From NCBI GenBank assembly GCA_964345005.1, contig CAYFPQ010000039.1:1-28300 (forward strand): a stretch of DNA of 28,300 nucleotides. Direction: 5' to 3'. The position numbers and the translations under genes were made by a program. A model generated the notes under the pieces. That model was not told the DNA's origin, did not search any database, and was given only the letters and a program-made list of their open reading frames with translations. The stretch comes from JABMPJ01 sp964345005. GTDB taxonomy: Bacteria > Verrucomicrobiota > Kiritimatiellia > UBA8416 > JABMPJ01. Of the stretch, positions 21,824-28,300 are shown one piece after another (the stretch's first letter is position 1; each line of letters begins with the position of its first letter).

Positions 21824-21852
21824 AGCGTATCAGGTGTGTTTGTCCCGGTCAA
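21824..21852 (-). promoter_or_regulatory. hydBGDA promoter
   Basis: On the minus strand TTGACC (21852-21847), 17 bases, TACGCT (21829-21824). The start is expected near 21817, upstream of the Rex-type site and the hydB ribosome binding site. Confidence 0.55.
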
Positions 21853-21902
21853 GTGGCCATTTTCCCGAGAATGGATTTCGAGGCGGCTGTCGTCAAATGC
21901 GG

Positions 21903-21931
21903 TTGACAGAAGGTCTCGCTACGAATAGTTT
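21903..21931 (+). promoter_or_regulatory. Possible promoter of the ROK gene
   Basis: TTGACA (21903-21908), 17 bases, TAGTTT (21926-21931). The -10 box overlaps the left edge of the ROK-type palindrome. Confidence 0.4.
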
Positions 21932-21949
21932 AGTTTCGTAATCAACTAA
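21930..21949. promoter_or_regulatory. ROK-type operator
   Basis: TTAGTT-N8-AACTAA with perfect six-base arms. It resembles the operator ends bound by XylR and other ROK repressors (TTAGTTTG...AACTAA). It lies 11 bases before the ROK start codon, so autoregulation of the operon is likely. Confidence 0.6.
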
Positions 21950-21960
21950 TAAAGGCGGAT

Positions 21961-23064
21961 ATGGCACGTACAGGAATACCTCAGGCAGAAGTTCTTGCAT
22001 CGATGGTGCGGTTTCCGGTCCAGTCGCGGAAGGATCTCGGGGATCGTTTGCAGCGCAGCAAGGCATCGGTGTCGCGACTGGTGGACAAGCTGATCGAGAC
22101 CGGGTTGATTGTGGAGGGGGCGAAGCAAGCATCCGAAGGCGGGCGAGGAAGAAAGACGACCTCGTTACACGTACGCCCGGACATGGGGTACTTCGTCGGC
22201 GCCGACTTCCATGGCCTGGCTGTTCGGGCTTGTGTATTGGACTGCAGCTGTCAGGTGTTGGCGCGCGGCAAGCGTGCCGTCAGTCCGTCATGGCCAATGA
22301 AGCGGACGGTCCGTACCTGGCTGGAGCTGATCGACGACGTTGTCCGCCGTTCGGGAGTTGACCGACAAAAGGTTGTGGGGCTTGGGGTGGGAGTGCCGGG
22401 CGTCCTGAAGACCGACGAGATGAAGATTCAGGCGTACCTGCCGCCCGGCCGCCGGGCGGATTTCAGCATTGGCCCCGAGCTGCAGAAGCTGGGGTTTCCT
22501 CTTGCGGCAGCCAACAACACACTCTGCATTGCGGAGTACGAGCGGCGCCTTGGAATGGCCAAGGACGCCCCGGCGTTCGTCTCTCTGCTGGTACGCTACG
22601 GCATCGGAGCGGTTCTGTTTGCCAATGACGCGTTTCTGATGGGGGACGGGCTGTTCAGCGGTGAATTGGGGCACACCACGATTGACATGGACGGACGTGA
22701 GTGCATCTGCGGGCGCCGCGGGTGTTTGGATGCCTACTGCTCGGGACGGACGTTCGATGAGTATTCCGACCGGGGTGACAAGGCGCTTCAGGCCGAACTG
22801 TGCAAACGTGGCAAATACCTCGGAATGGGATTGGCCAATCTTATCAAGATTGTCCATTCCCCGTTGGTGATCGTCAACGGGGTCTACAACGACCATGAGG
22901 ACACGGTGGGGCCCGCTTTGCGTGAGGAACTCAGGGCCGAACTCGACCTGCTTGCCCTCCCGATGCCCGAGGTGCTGTTTGGCGATCCTCTCGACGGGAA
23001 AACGAGTATTGGGGCCGCCCTGCGCGCAGCCGACGCATTTCTGGTGAATTACCTGACAACATAG
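21961..23064 (+). CDS. ROK-family transcriptional repressor
   Basis: 367 residues. The N-terminal winged helix (about 1-60, FPVQSRKDLGDRLQRSKASVSRLVDKLIETGLI) is followed by an actin-like sugar-binding ROK domain. The glycine-rich GLGVGVPGVL, the GELGHTTIDMDG motif and the zinc-binding CICGRRGCLDAYCSGR are visible. The usual Glu after GCL is Asp here. It probably senses a sugar or sugar phosphate and controls the four genes downstream, which begin 15 bases after its stop. AAAGG upstream serves as ribosome binding site. It is divergent from hydB, sharing a 193-base control region. Confidence 0.93.
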   Translation: MARTGIPQAEVLASMVRFPVQSRKDLGDRLQRSKASVSRLVDKLIETGLIVEGAKQASEGGRGRKTTSLHVRPDMGYFVGADFHGLAVRACVLDCSCQVLARGKRAVSPSWPMKRTVRTWLELIDDVVRRSGVDRQKVVGLGVGVPGVLKTDEMKIQAYLPPGRRADFSIGPELQKLGFPLAAANNTLCIAEYERRLGMAKDAPAFVSLLVRYGIGAVLFANDAFLMGDGLFSGELGHTTIDMDGRECICGRRGCLDAYCSGRTFDEYSDRGDKALQAELCKRGKYLGMGLANLIKIVHSPLVIVNGVYNDHEDTVGPALREELRAELDLLALPMPEVLFGDPLDGKTSIGAALRAADAFLVNYLTT

Positions 23065-23079
23065 GAAGGGAAATACGTG

Positions 23080-23937
23080 ATGTCGATATACGAGAAGCGA
23101 GTCGAGGACTTGTCCGCGGAACTGCGTGACAAGATTACGGTGGTGGACGATACCGAGGCGTTGAATCGCCGTGTGGCGGCGGAATTTGCCGATCTCTTGG
23201 CCAAAAAAGAGGCGGCAGGGGAGTTGCTGACGGTCATCGCTCCGGTTGGGCCGCTGGACTACGGGTATTTTGCCGACGAGGTTATACGCCGGGGCCTGTC
23301 ATGCCGCAACCTGCGCACGATCAATATGGATGAGTATCTGGATGATGACGATCGGTTCATCCCAACCACGCATCCTCTGAGCTTCCGGCGATTCATGGAG
23401 GAGACGTTCTTCTCCAAGCTTCCCGATGACAAACGACCGCTACCCGAGAATATCGTGTTCCCCGATCCGGATACGCCGGAGCTGGTGACGCAATTGATTG
23501 ATGATATCGGTGGTGCGGACATCTGCTGGGCCGGCTTCGGCATCACGGGGCACGTGGCCTTCAACGATCCTCCGGCCATGTTGGGGGAACCCGATGACCT
23601 GCAGAGTTTCAGGAACTGCAAGACCCGTAAACTAACGACCTGTCCGATGTCGGTTGCGCAAATGGGCATGGGCGGGACGAACGGCAACCTGGAGATCCTG
23701 CCGGCGCGTGCCGTGACTGTCGGCATGTACGAAATGCTCAAGAGCAGGAAGTTTCATCTGACTTTCATGCGGAATTGGCATGCCGGTCTATGGCGTCGTG
23801 CCTTGCTGGGGCCTGTTACGCAGGAGTTTCCGGGATCGCTCTTGCAGGAGCATTCGAACTTCGAGGTCACGATGACGCGGTTGGCCGCAGACGTGCCGAT
23901 GGTAAATACGGCGCAGGCGACGGGAGAGGAAGCGTGA
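23080..23937 (+). CDS. NagB-like sugar-phosphate isomerase/deaminase homologue with altered active site
   Basis: 285 residues of the glucosamine-6-phosphate isomerase/6-phosphogluconolactonase fold. ATG 23080 is used because AGGAAGGG precedes it; a GTG sits one codon before. The family sites appear as APVGPLDYG (sugar-phosphate loop, unlike the usual PTGxTP), TINMDEYL (Asp pair) and GFGITGHVAFNDPP. In E. coli NagB the last motif is NDGHIAFNE, where Asp141, His143 and Glu148 drive ring opening. Here these are Thr, His and Asp. The His is kept but the triad is changed, so the substrate or chemistry may differ from glucosamine-6-phosphate deamination. It lies in an apparent operon with an aldolase, an amidohydrolase and a transporter. 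Confidence 0.85.
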   Translation: MSIYEKRVEDLSAELRDKITVVDDTEALNRRVAAEFADLLAKKEAAGELLTVIAPVGPLDYGYFADEVIRRGLSCRNLRTINMDEYLDDDDRFIPTTHPLSFRRFMEETFFSKLPDDKRPLPENIVFPDPDTPELVTQLIDDIGGADICWAGFGITGHVAFNDPPAMLGEPDDLQSFRNCKTRKLTTCPMSVAQMGMGGTNGNLEILPARAVTVGMYEMLKSRKFHLTFMRNWHAGLWRRALLGPVTQEFPGSLLQEHSNFEVTMTRLAADVPMVNTAQATGEEA

Positions 23938-24201
23938 GACGCTTTCAATGACGAATGGCTAAGTACCCACATGTCGGGGCGTAGCTCGAAGAGCGAAGAC
24001 TGAAGCACGAAGGAATACCGAATTCCCAATGACTAAGACGATGTTGGGCCGTATTTGATTCGAGTTTTGGGCTTAAGGCTTCATTCGGATTTGGGTGTTT
24101 CGTCATTAGAAATTTACGAACGACGTAGTGAAATTAAGAACCCGGGTGCCAAACGTTCTCAGTTTTGTTGAGAGTTTCCGAGATTAGCATAGGAGTGAGT
24201 G
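23938..24201. repeat. Degenerate word-repeat spacer inside the sugar operon
   Basis: No gene. The words AATGACGAATGG, GAAGACTGAAGCACGAAGG and CCCAATGACTAAGACG occur on the left. Complementary-looking CTTCATTCGGATTTGGG and GTTTCGTCATTAG occur on the right, as if an inverted repeat of GAATGACGAA-type words had decayed. AGGAG (24191-24195) is the ribosome binding site of the next gene. Confidence 0.55.
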
Positions 24202-25101
24202 ATGAATTTCGTAAGTGCGAAACCTCTGGTGGATGCGGCGAGGGCAGGGGGATATGCGGTGCCGGCGTTGAACTCGAACGGCGGAACGTACGATATCACG
24301 CGGGCGGCGCTGGAAGCGGCGCAGGAATTGCAGGCGCCCGTGATTGTACAAGTCTATGAGCCCAATACCGATTATCGTGGGTTCGAGTACTTTGTGAACC
24401 AGGCACAATTCCTTTGTGACCAGCTGGACATTTCGGTGCCGGTGGCCTTGCAGGTTGACCATGGGCACAGTTATGACTCGGTTGTGCGAGCCATGAAGGC
24501 GGGATTCACGTCCGTGATGTTCGATGCCTCGCACGATCCGATAGCGGACAATATCCGCAAAACTCAGGAGGTCCTCAAGACCGCCAGAACGTTGGGTGTT
24601 TCGGTTGAGGCTGAGATTGGCTACGTCAAAGGTAATGAGCCCAGGAAAGAGAAACTGATTGGCCGAATACCGGTTCAGCAGCGACCGACCATCCCGCCAG
24701 CCAAGACCACCATCGAAGAGGCGGTTCAGTTTGCTGAGGCCGTGGATGTGGACTTGCTGGCCGTATCGGTTGGTACCACGCATGGCGTTTACGAGGAGCA
24801 GACGGCGATTGATTACGATTTGCTGGGTCAATTGCGTGAGGCTGTTTCTGTGCCGCTGGTTCAGCATGGAACCTGTGGTATCGGACCGGAAGATCTCACG
24901 AAACTGTCCAAAGCGGGAATGGCCAAGATCAATTTTGGTGAACCGTTCCGCTTCAACTATATCAAGTATTTCAATGAACTGACCGATACGATGGAGCACC
25001 TGTGGCATCCGTGGCGAATCATGCAGGAAGTTAAGGATCGACTGAAGGATGATATGAAGCAGCTGATCGTTGCCTGCGGGGCAGACGGGAAGTCATCATG
25101 A
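24202..25101 (+). CDS. Class II (zinc) fructose-bisphosphate aldolase family protein
   Basis: 299 residues of the FbaA/GatY/KbaY family, which cleaves ketose-1-phosphates or bisphosphates to DHAP plus an aldehyde. ATG 24202 is set by AGGAG six bases upstream. Visible are VPALNSNGGTYDITRAALEAAQE at the N-terminus, LQVDHGHSYDSVVRAMKAGFTSVMFDASHDP (zinc His and catalytic Asp region), EAEIGYVKGNE, and VGTTHGVY with the second zinc His. PLVQHGTCGIGPED replaces the usual LHGGSG loop, with Thr-Cys where Gly/Ala-Ser is normal. That loop binds the phosphate, so the substrate may be unusual. The gene overlaps the next one by four bases (ATGA). Confidence 0.9.
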   Translation: MNFVSAKPLVDAARAGGYAVPALNSNGGTYDITRAALEAAQELQAPVIVQVYEPNTDYRGFEYFVNQAQFLCDQLDISVPVALQVDHGHSYDSVVRAMKAGFTSVMFDASHDPIADNIRKTQEVLKTARTLGVSVEAEIGYVKGNEPRKEKLIGRIPVQQRPTIPPAKTTIEEAVQFAEAVDVDLLAVSVGTTHGVYEEQTAIDYDLLGQLREAVSVPLVQHGTCGIGPEDLTKLSKAGMAKINFGEPFRFNYIKYFNELTDTMEHLWHPWRIMQEVKDRLKDDMKQLIVACGADGKSS

Positions 25102-25871
25102 GCATCATCGACGCCCATGCGCACTTGATGGATGAAGATGGCTATCTTGACGGTCTCTTGAAGGCCATGGACGAGGCTGGCATTGCCCAGGTTTGTGTAA
25201 GTGGTCTGGGACCGCTGTTTGGGATGCAGGATAATGATGCGGTGCGTCGGGCGATGCAGTCACACCCGGATCGCATAATCGGTGCTGTCTATGTGCGGCC
25301 CGGCGTGGACGAGGCCGACGTGGTCGATTGGGGTGCCGAGCAGGGGTTTCGGATTCTGAAGGTAACCTCGCCGTTCGAGCCCTACCGCGATCCGGCTTAC
25401 TATCCGCTATGGGAGCGGGCCCTTGAACACAACATGCCGGTGCTGTTTCACACCGGACTCGTGATGCCGAGTGCGGAAGGGCGCGGCTCGATGGTGTCAT
25501 CGTGGAACATGCAGCCGATGCAGGTTGAACCGATTACACGTGAGTTTCCGGAGCTTAAGGTGATCCTCGCGCATCTGGGTGTGAATCACAACATGGATGC
25601 CGCCGAGATGGCCCGGATGCGAACCAATGTCTATGTCGACATCACCGGCGAGCCGGGCGGCTGGCGTGAACGACTTAAGGCGACCGGGTTGGACCGCTAT
25701 CTCTGGTGGCCGGGCGCGTTGGAGAAGGTCGTCTTCGGGACCGATGTGCATTACACAAAGATCCGGCAGATTCTCGACGAGGATCGGGCCATCTACGATG
25801 AGCTTGGTGTCGACGATGCTACCCGAGAGCTGATTTTCGGCGGAACCATGCGACAATTGCTGGGAGCGTAG
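25098..25871 (+). CDS. Amidohydrolase-family (PF04909-type) metal-dependent hydrolase
   Basis: 257 residues with a TIM-barrel amidohydrolase pattern: IIDAHAHLMD (HxH metal site, residues 5-7), VLFHTGLVMPSAEG (third His), LAHLGVNH (fourth His) and FGTDVHY (final metal Asp). These match the amidohydrolase-2 family, which includes hydrolases and decarboxylases such as gamma-resorcylate decarboxylase and lactonases. Start ATG overlaps the aldolase stop as ATGA. In this operon a sugar lactonase or decarboxylase role upstream of the isomerase and aldolase is plausible but not shown. Confidence 0.9.
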   Translation: MSIIDAHAHLMDEDGYLDGLLKAMDEAGIAQVCVSGLGPLFGMQDNDAVRRAMQSHPDRIIGAVYVRPGVDEADVVDWGAEQGFRILKVTSPFEPYRDPAYYPLWERALEHNMPVLFHTGLVMPSAEGRGSMVSSWNMQPMQVEPITREFPELKVILAHLGVNHNMDAAEMARMRTNVYVDITGEPGGWRERLKATGLDRYLWWPGALEKVVFGTDVHYTKIRQILDEDRAIYDELGVDDATRELIFGGTMRQLLGA

Positions 25872-25872
25872 C

Positions 25873-26742
25873 GTGAAAGCTCAGCTTGCCCTGTGGTTGG
25901 CCGTTCTGGCGTGGGGATTGGAGTATCCCGTCATGAAGCGGGCCACCGCGGAGTTTGGGGTTCTGGGCACCGGCGCGGTGATGTTCTCTGTTGGTTCGCT
26001 GTTGGTCGGGGTTGTCCTGCTGCTTCGCAAGGGATCACGCGTTTTCCTTGAGCCGTCTCCAAAAACCTACGCGCTCATGGTGTTGATCGGCATTCTGGGT
26101 GTCGTGCTCAATGGGTGTACGCTCATTGCGATACGACTGACGAACGCGGTTAATGTGGCCACGCTCCATAAGACCGATGTGTTCTTTTCGCTTGTGCTGT
26201 CCTCTCTGGTTTTTCGTGAACGCGTGGATCGTGCCGCGTGGTTTTTTGCGCCGGTTATGGTGCTGGGGATAACGGTAATGACAGGTTTCCTGTTTCATCC
26301 GTTGGATGTGGACTATCGTGCACTTTCCCTGCTCCTGCTTAGCGCGCTTCTGATAGCACTGAACGGCTATATCATTAAGATAGCCACGCGGGAGGCAAGC
26401 CCGTTGCTGGTGGGGTTTCTCAACACAGTGCTCAACGCGATGGCCTTTCTGATTGGCTTTGTCATTGTCGGTGATGATGGCATCAAACCGGTGTTTTATT
26501 TCCTCGCTCGCCCCAAGCTTTTGCTGTTGGGGCTTTTGTCTGGCGTTTTCTTTGCCTGCTACAACACTGCCTTACGAACTATTCCAGTCTGGTTCGTGCG
26601 ATTGGGCTGTCTGCTTATGCCTGTCATCGCCGGGCTTGCGGGCTGGATCTGGCTGCATGAACCCCTGACGCCCATGCGGATAGGGGGAATGGCGCTCGTC
26701 TGCGGTGGCGCAGCCGGGATCATCCGTATTCGCAGGGGGTGA
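25873..26742 (+). CDS. EamA/DMT-family transporter
   Basis: 289 residues, almost entirely hydrophobic, with about ten predicted membrane helices in two EamA repeats (about 5-135 and 145-288). The start is GTG two bases after the amidohydrolase stop. The N-terminal WLAVLAWGLEYPVMKRA and the C-terminal WIWLHEPLTPMRIGGMALVCGGAAGII are typical ends of each EamA unit. It is the probable transporter of the operon, moving a small metabolite across the inner membrane; the substrate cannot be read from sequence. Confidence 0.92.
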   Translation: MKAQLALWLAVLAWGLEYPVMKRATAEFGVLGTGAVMFSVGSLLVGVVLLLRKGSRVFLEPSPKTYALMVLIGILGVVLNGCTLIAIRLTNAVNVATLHKTDVFFSLVLSSLVFRERVDRAAWFFAPVMVLGITVMTGFLFHPLDVDYRALSLLLLSALLIALNGYIIKIATREASPLLVGFLNTVLNAMAFLIGFVIVGDDGIKPVFYFLARPKLLLLGLLSGVFFACYNTALRTIPVWFVRLGCLLMPVIAGLAGWIWLHEPLTPMRIGGMALVCGGAAGIIRIRRG

Positions 26743-26750
26743 CAGTTTCT

Positions 26751-26799
26751 TGTTGACCGTGCTCCATATATGTCGTGCATATATGCACCATGATCAACA
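26751..26799. repeat. Imperfect 49-bp palindrome after the transporter gene
   Basis: The 22-base left arm (26751-26772, TGTTGA...CATATATG) pairs with the right arm (26778-26799, CATATATG...TCAACA) at about 18 of 22 positions around TCGTG. It starts nine bases after the EamA stop. It lacks a T-run, so it may be an operator or mRNA-end structure rather than an intrinsic terminator. Confidence 0.65.
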
Positions 26800-26819
26800 G
26801 GCCTGTACGAGTAACCACC

Positions 26820-26912
26820 GACCGCAGCTCTTTCCTCTTTTCATACTTGCGAACGAAAGATGGTGCAGAGGTCGATCTTGTTGTCGAGCGTCCGAGCCTG
26901 GAGCGTGGGGTC
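26820..26912 (+). pseudogene. Fragment of a DUF4143-type AAA ATPase tail
   Basis: The frame encodes SSFLFSYLRTKDGAEVDLVVERP, the well-known W/Y-R-T-xDGAEVDLV segment of the C-terminal DUF4143 domain of ATPases of the ORC1-like/AAA_14 group. The rest of the gene is missing on both sides. Confidence 0.6.
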
Positions 26913-26937
26913 CTCAATTTACGCTTTAGCGGTTTCT

Positions 26938-27495
26938 TCATGCTTTTCTCGGTGGATCCAGGCGGGACTCGATCTCGGCCACTTGACGTCTCAACTTGCG
27001 GTCGTCTGACAGCAACACAGACAGCTTCTGTAGTTGGCTGCTTACCGCTGCGCCGCTGCTCATGCCCAACACCTTCGCTACGTCTCGCTGTGTAAGGCCT
27101 GCGTACTTGCAGAGCATTCGCGACGCCACGCCACGCAGGACCGAATTGCGGCGACGAACCTTGAACGCCTCCGGTTCCACCCCCATCACCTCACCGGCCT
27201 CTGCCAACACCTGATCTGGATTCACATGTGTTCTGACATGGCGCAGGTTGAGGTCCTCCTGCTTCTTGTATCGCCCGATCAGTTCTATCGTCCGGGAACG
27301 GATATCGTCCACAAAGCTCTCATCCCCTATCGCAAGGCCACGCCCCCGCAGGAGAGGCAGTAGTTCATCGTCCTCCTCCGTCAGGCTGTTCTCCACGAAA
27401 GCGCGGTACTGTCGCTGTTGCTCTCTCGTCGCGCGACCGCACTGTGCCAGCACCGGACCGGGCTCAAGCCACTCGGGTACCTTGGCCCTGCCAGT
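26938..27495 (-). pseudogene. C-terminal remnant of a REP-associated tyrosine transposase (RAYT)
   Basis: The readable part starts at GTG 27453 and ends at 26938 (171 residues), and the same frame stays open upstream to about 27513, encoding YTGRAKVPEWLEPGPVL. The sequence RAFVENSLTEEDDELLP, then RGLAIGDESFVDDI and later VLRGVASRMLCKYAGLTQRDVAKVLGMSSGAAVSSQL matches the C-terminal half of RAYT/IS200-like proteins, which ends in a DnaA-like helix-turn-helix. The catalytic HUH/Tyr domain is absent, cut off near 27500 by GC-rich repeats. It is therefore not an active transposase, but it shows that a RAYT was once present to move REP palindromes. Confidence 0.75.
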
Positions 27496-27530
27496 GTAGG
27501 CGCGGGGCGACCCCTACCGCCCCTACCGCC
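27496..27530. repeat. GC-rich CCCCTACC direct repeats at the transposase breakpoint
   Basis: CGACCCCTACCGCCCCTACCGCC follows GTAGGCGCGGGG. Two CCCCTACCGCC copies lie in tandem. GCGACCCCTACC resembles the right arm of the palindrome at 3147-3160. Confidence 0.4.
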
Positions 27531-27571
27531 CCCGGATCGACGCGCTCGGCATGGTGCTGATCATTGCCCTT

Positions 27572-27736
27572 ATGACACATCGCGAACGGATGGAGGCCGT
27601 TTTACGAGGTGAACGGCCCGACTGCTCTACGGCGCTCGACAAGGAGTACGCAGCCTACGGTTTCGCCGAAGGTGGTGGCGTGATTAAGCTGACACTCGAC
27701 ACTTCTTTTTCTGCCATAGAGGAAAAACCTCGTTGA
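27572..27736 (+). pseudogene. Uroporphyrinogen decarboxylase-family N-terminal fragment
   Basis: MTHRERMEAVLRGERPD (27572-27622) is the characteristic start of URO-D/methylcobamide methyltransferase-like proteins. After that the frame (CSTALDKEYAAYGF...) no longer resembles the family and stops at 27736. It appears to be a broken 5' end fused to unrelated sequence. Confidence 0.55.
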
Positions 27737-27761
27737 CACGGTATGTAAGGAATATTACTCT
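27733..27761 (+). promoter_or_regulatory. Promoter of the RuBisCO-like gene
   Basis: TTGACA (27733-27738), 17 bases, TACTCT (27756-27761): the same boxes and spacing as the phd promoter. The start is expected near 27768. AAAGGAG (27804-27810) is the ribosome binding site. Confidence 0.6.
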
Positions 27762-27816
27762 AAGGGCTTGCATAGAGAAACAACTGTTACATTCACGCAA
27801 AACAAAGGAGCATCAA

Positions 27817-28300
27817 ATGCAGCGCATTCATGATCCCATTATCTTCGAGAACGCGATCGATTCGATCGATATGAAAGATCACATCATCGCCACCTATTAT
27901 ATGAAGGATACCCTGTCCGGGGTCGACTTCATCGATCACTTCAAGCTGGTGGAAGCGATGACGATCGAAGGGTCGACGGGAAGCTGGGAGAAGACCCACG
28001 AAGATACCGAAGACCTGCGCCTGGCGCTGACCGGCAAGGTGGTCGGCTATTACGAGATACCCACCGACGAGGCGTACACCAAGGCTTTCCATCGCAGGAA
28101 ACTGCTTTGCTTATTCGAAGAACATCCGTCTTCTCGACGTGGTCCTTCCGGAAAACATGGTCAAAAACTTCAAGGGCCCGAAGTTCGGGATCGATGGCAT
28201 GCGGGATCTTCTGGGGGTTCAAGACAGGCCGCTCACGCTCCACATCATCAAGCCGAAGATGGGGATGACCCCGCAACAGACGGCGGATCAGGTCTTCGAA
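27817..28300 (+). CDS. RuBisCO-like protein, 5' part, with frameshift/deletion; runs off the window
   Basis: ATG 27817 follows AAAGGAG. The N-terminal domain reads DHIIATYYMKDTL..DFIDHFKLVEAMTIEGSTGSWEKTHEDT, the RuBisCO N-terminal pattern. At about 28090 the frame changes. The continuation IAGNCFAYSKNIRLLDVVLPENMVKNF, then GPKFGIDGMRDLLGV and DRPLTLHIIKPKMGMTPQQTADQVFE, is the start of the barrel. KPK corresponds to the catalytic Lys175/Lys177 region of RuBisCO. About 25 residues normally linking AYTKA to AGN are missing along with the frame, so a non-triplet deletion or a misassembly lies near 28088-28096. Later catalytic residues are beyond the window, so form III, form IV or an OiaX-like decarboxylase cannot be told apart. 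Confidence 0.8.
   Translation, partial: MQRIHDPIIFENAIDSIDMKDHIIATYYMKDTLSGVDFIDHFKLVEAMTIEGSTGSWEKTHEDTEDLRLALTGKVVGYYEIPTDEAYTKAFHRRKLLCLFEEHPSSRRGPSGKHGQKLQGPEVRDRWHAGSSGGSRQAAHAPHHQAEDGDDPATDGGSGLR

Noticed and set aside
24099..24120. TTCGT...ACGAA palindrome before the aldolase gene as a second Rex site
   Set aside because: The half-site spacing is two bases longer than in the hydB and rex sites and the inner bases do not pair; it belongs to the word-repeat spacer.

Overview
The window looks like a draft (metagenome-type) contig from an anaerobic or facultative Gram-negative bacterium, most likely of the PVC group (Verrucomicrobiota, Kiritimatiellota or Lentisphaerota). The support is indirect. 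There is a Lol-type lipoprotein export system (so an outer membrane). A secreted protein carries a secretin/STN-like segment of a kind common in PVC genomes. Spacers are filled with short word-like repeats. Redox metabolism is controlled by Rex and includes a cytoplasmic [NiFe] hydrogenase. The 10-N gap inside lysS shows that the sequence is a scaffold. No rRNA, tRNA or CRISPR array was seen.

Layout. 1-4.2 kb, plus strand: lysS, a LolC/E-type permease and a LolD-type ATPase. 4.2-5.4 kb, minus: archaeal-type phosphoglycerate mutase (apgM). 5.6-6.7 kb, plus: a small coiled-coil membrane protein and rex. 6.8-8.9 kb, minus: hypB, hypA, hypE. 9.0-13.2 kb, plus: an accessory island with a decayed GGDEF gene, a secreted protein, the mobile mystery protein A/B pair (B frameshifted), a Phd/PIN toxin-antitoxin pair, and a short nucleotidyltransferase-like gene with a small overlapping partner. 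13.3-21.8 kb, minus: hypD, hypC, hypF, a hydrogenase maturation protease and hydA-hydD-hydG-hydB. In transcription order this is hydBGDA, protease, hypF, hypC, hypD, followed across the island by hypE, hypA, hypB. 22.0-26.7 kb, plus: a ROK repressor followed by a NagB-like isomerase, a class II aldolase, an amidohydrolase and an EamA transporter, which looks like a sugar-phosphate catabolic operon. 26.7-27.7 kb: gene debris (DUF4143 ATPase tail, REP-associated transposase C-terminus, uroporphyrinogen decarboxylase start). 27.8-28.3 kb: the start of a RuBisCO-like protein, broken by a frameshift or deletion and cut by the window end.

How it works together. hydBGDA encodes a group 3b-like (sulfhydrogenase-type) NAD(P)-linked hydrogenase, and the Hyp proteins and protease build its Ni-Fe centre. 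Rex senses NADH/NAD+. A TCGTTAR-N4-type inverted repeat lies just downstream of the hydB promoter, and a weaker copy overlaps the rex start codon, so Rex probably controls both the hydrogenase and itself. The 9-13 kb island interrupts what would otherwise be a continuous hydrogenase-maturation operon, and it carries two separate diverged fragments of the hypD 3' end at its internal gene boundaries.

Most striking structures: hypD-tail fragments between island cassettes; a triple 18-bp palindrome array that also supplies promoter elements for the mobile mystery genes; several unrelated families of word-like repeats confined to spacers; a palindromic mini-insert in hypD; and a NagB-like/aldolase/amidohydrolase operon whose isomerase has altered catalytic residues.
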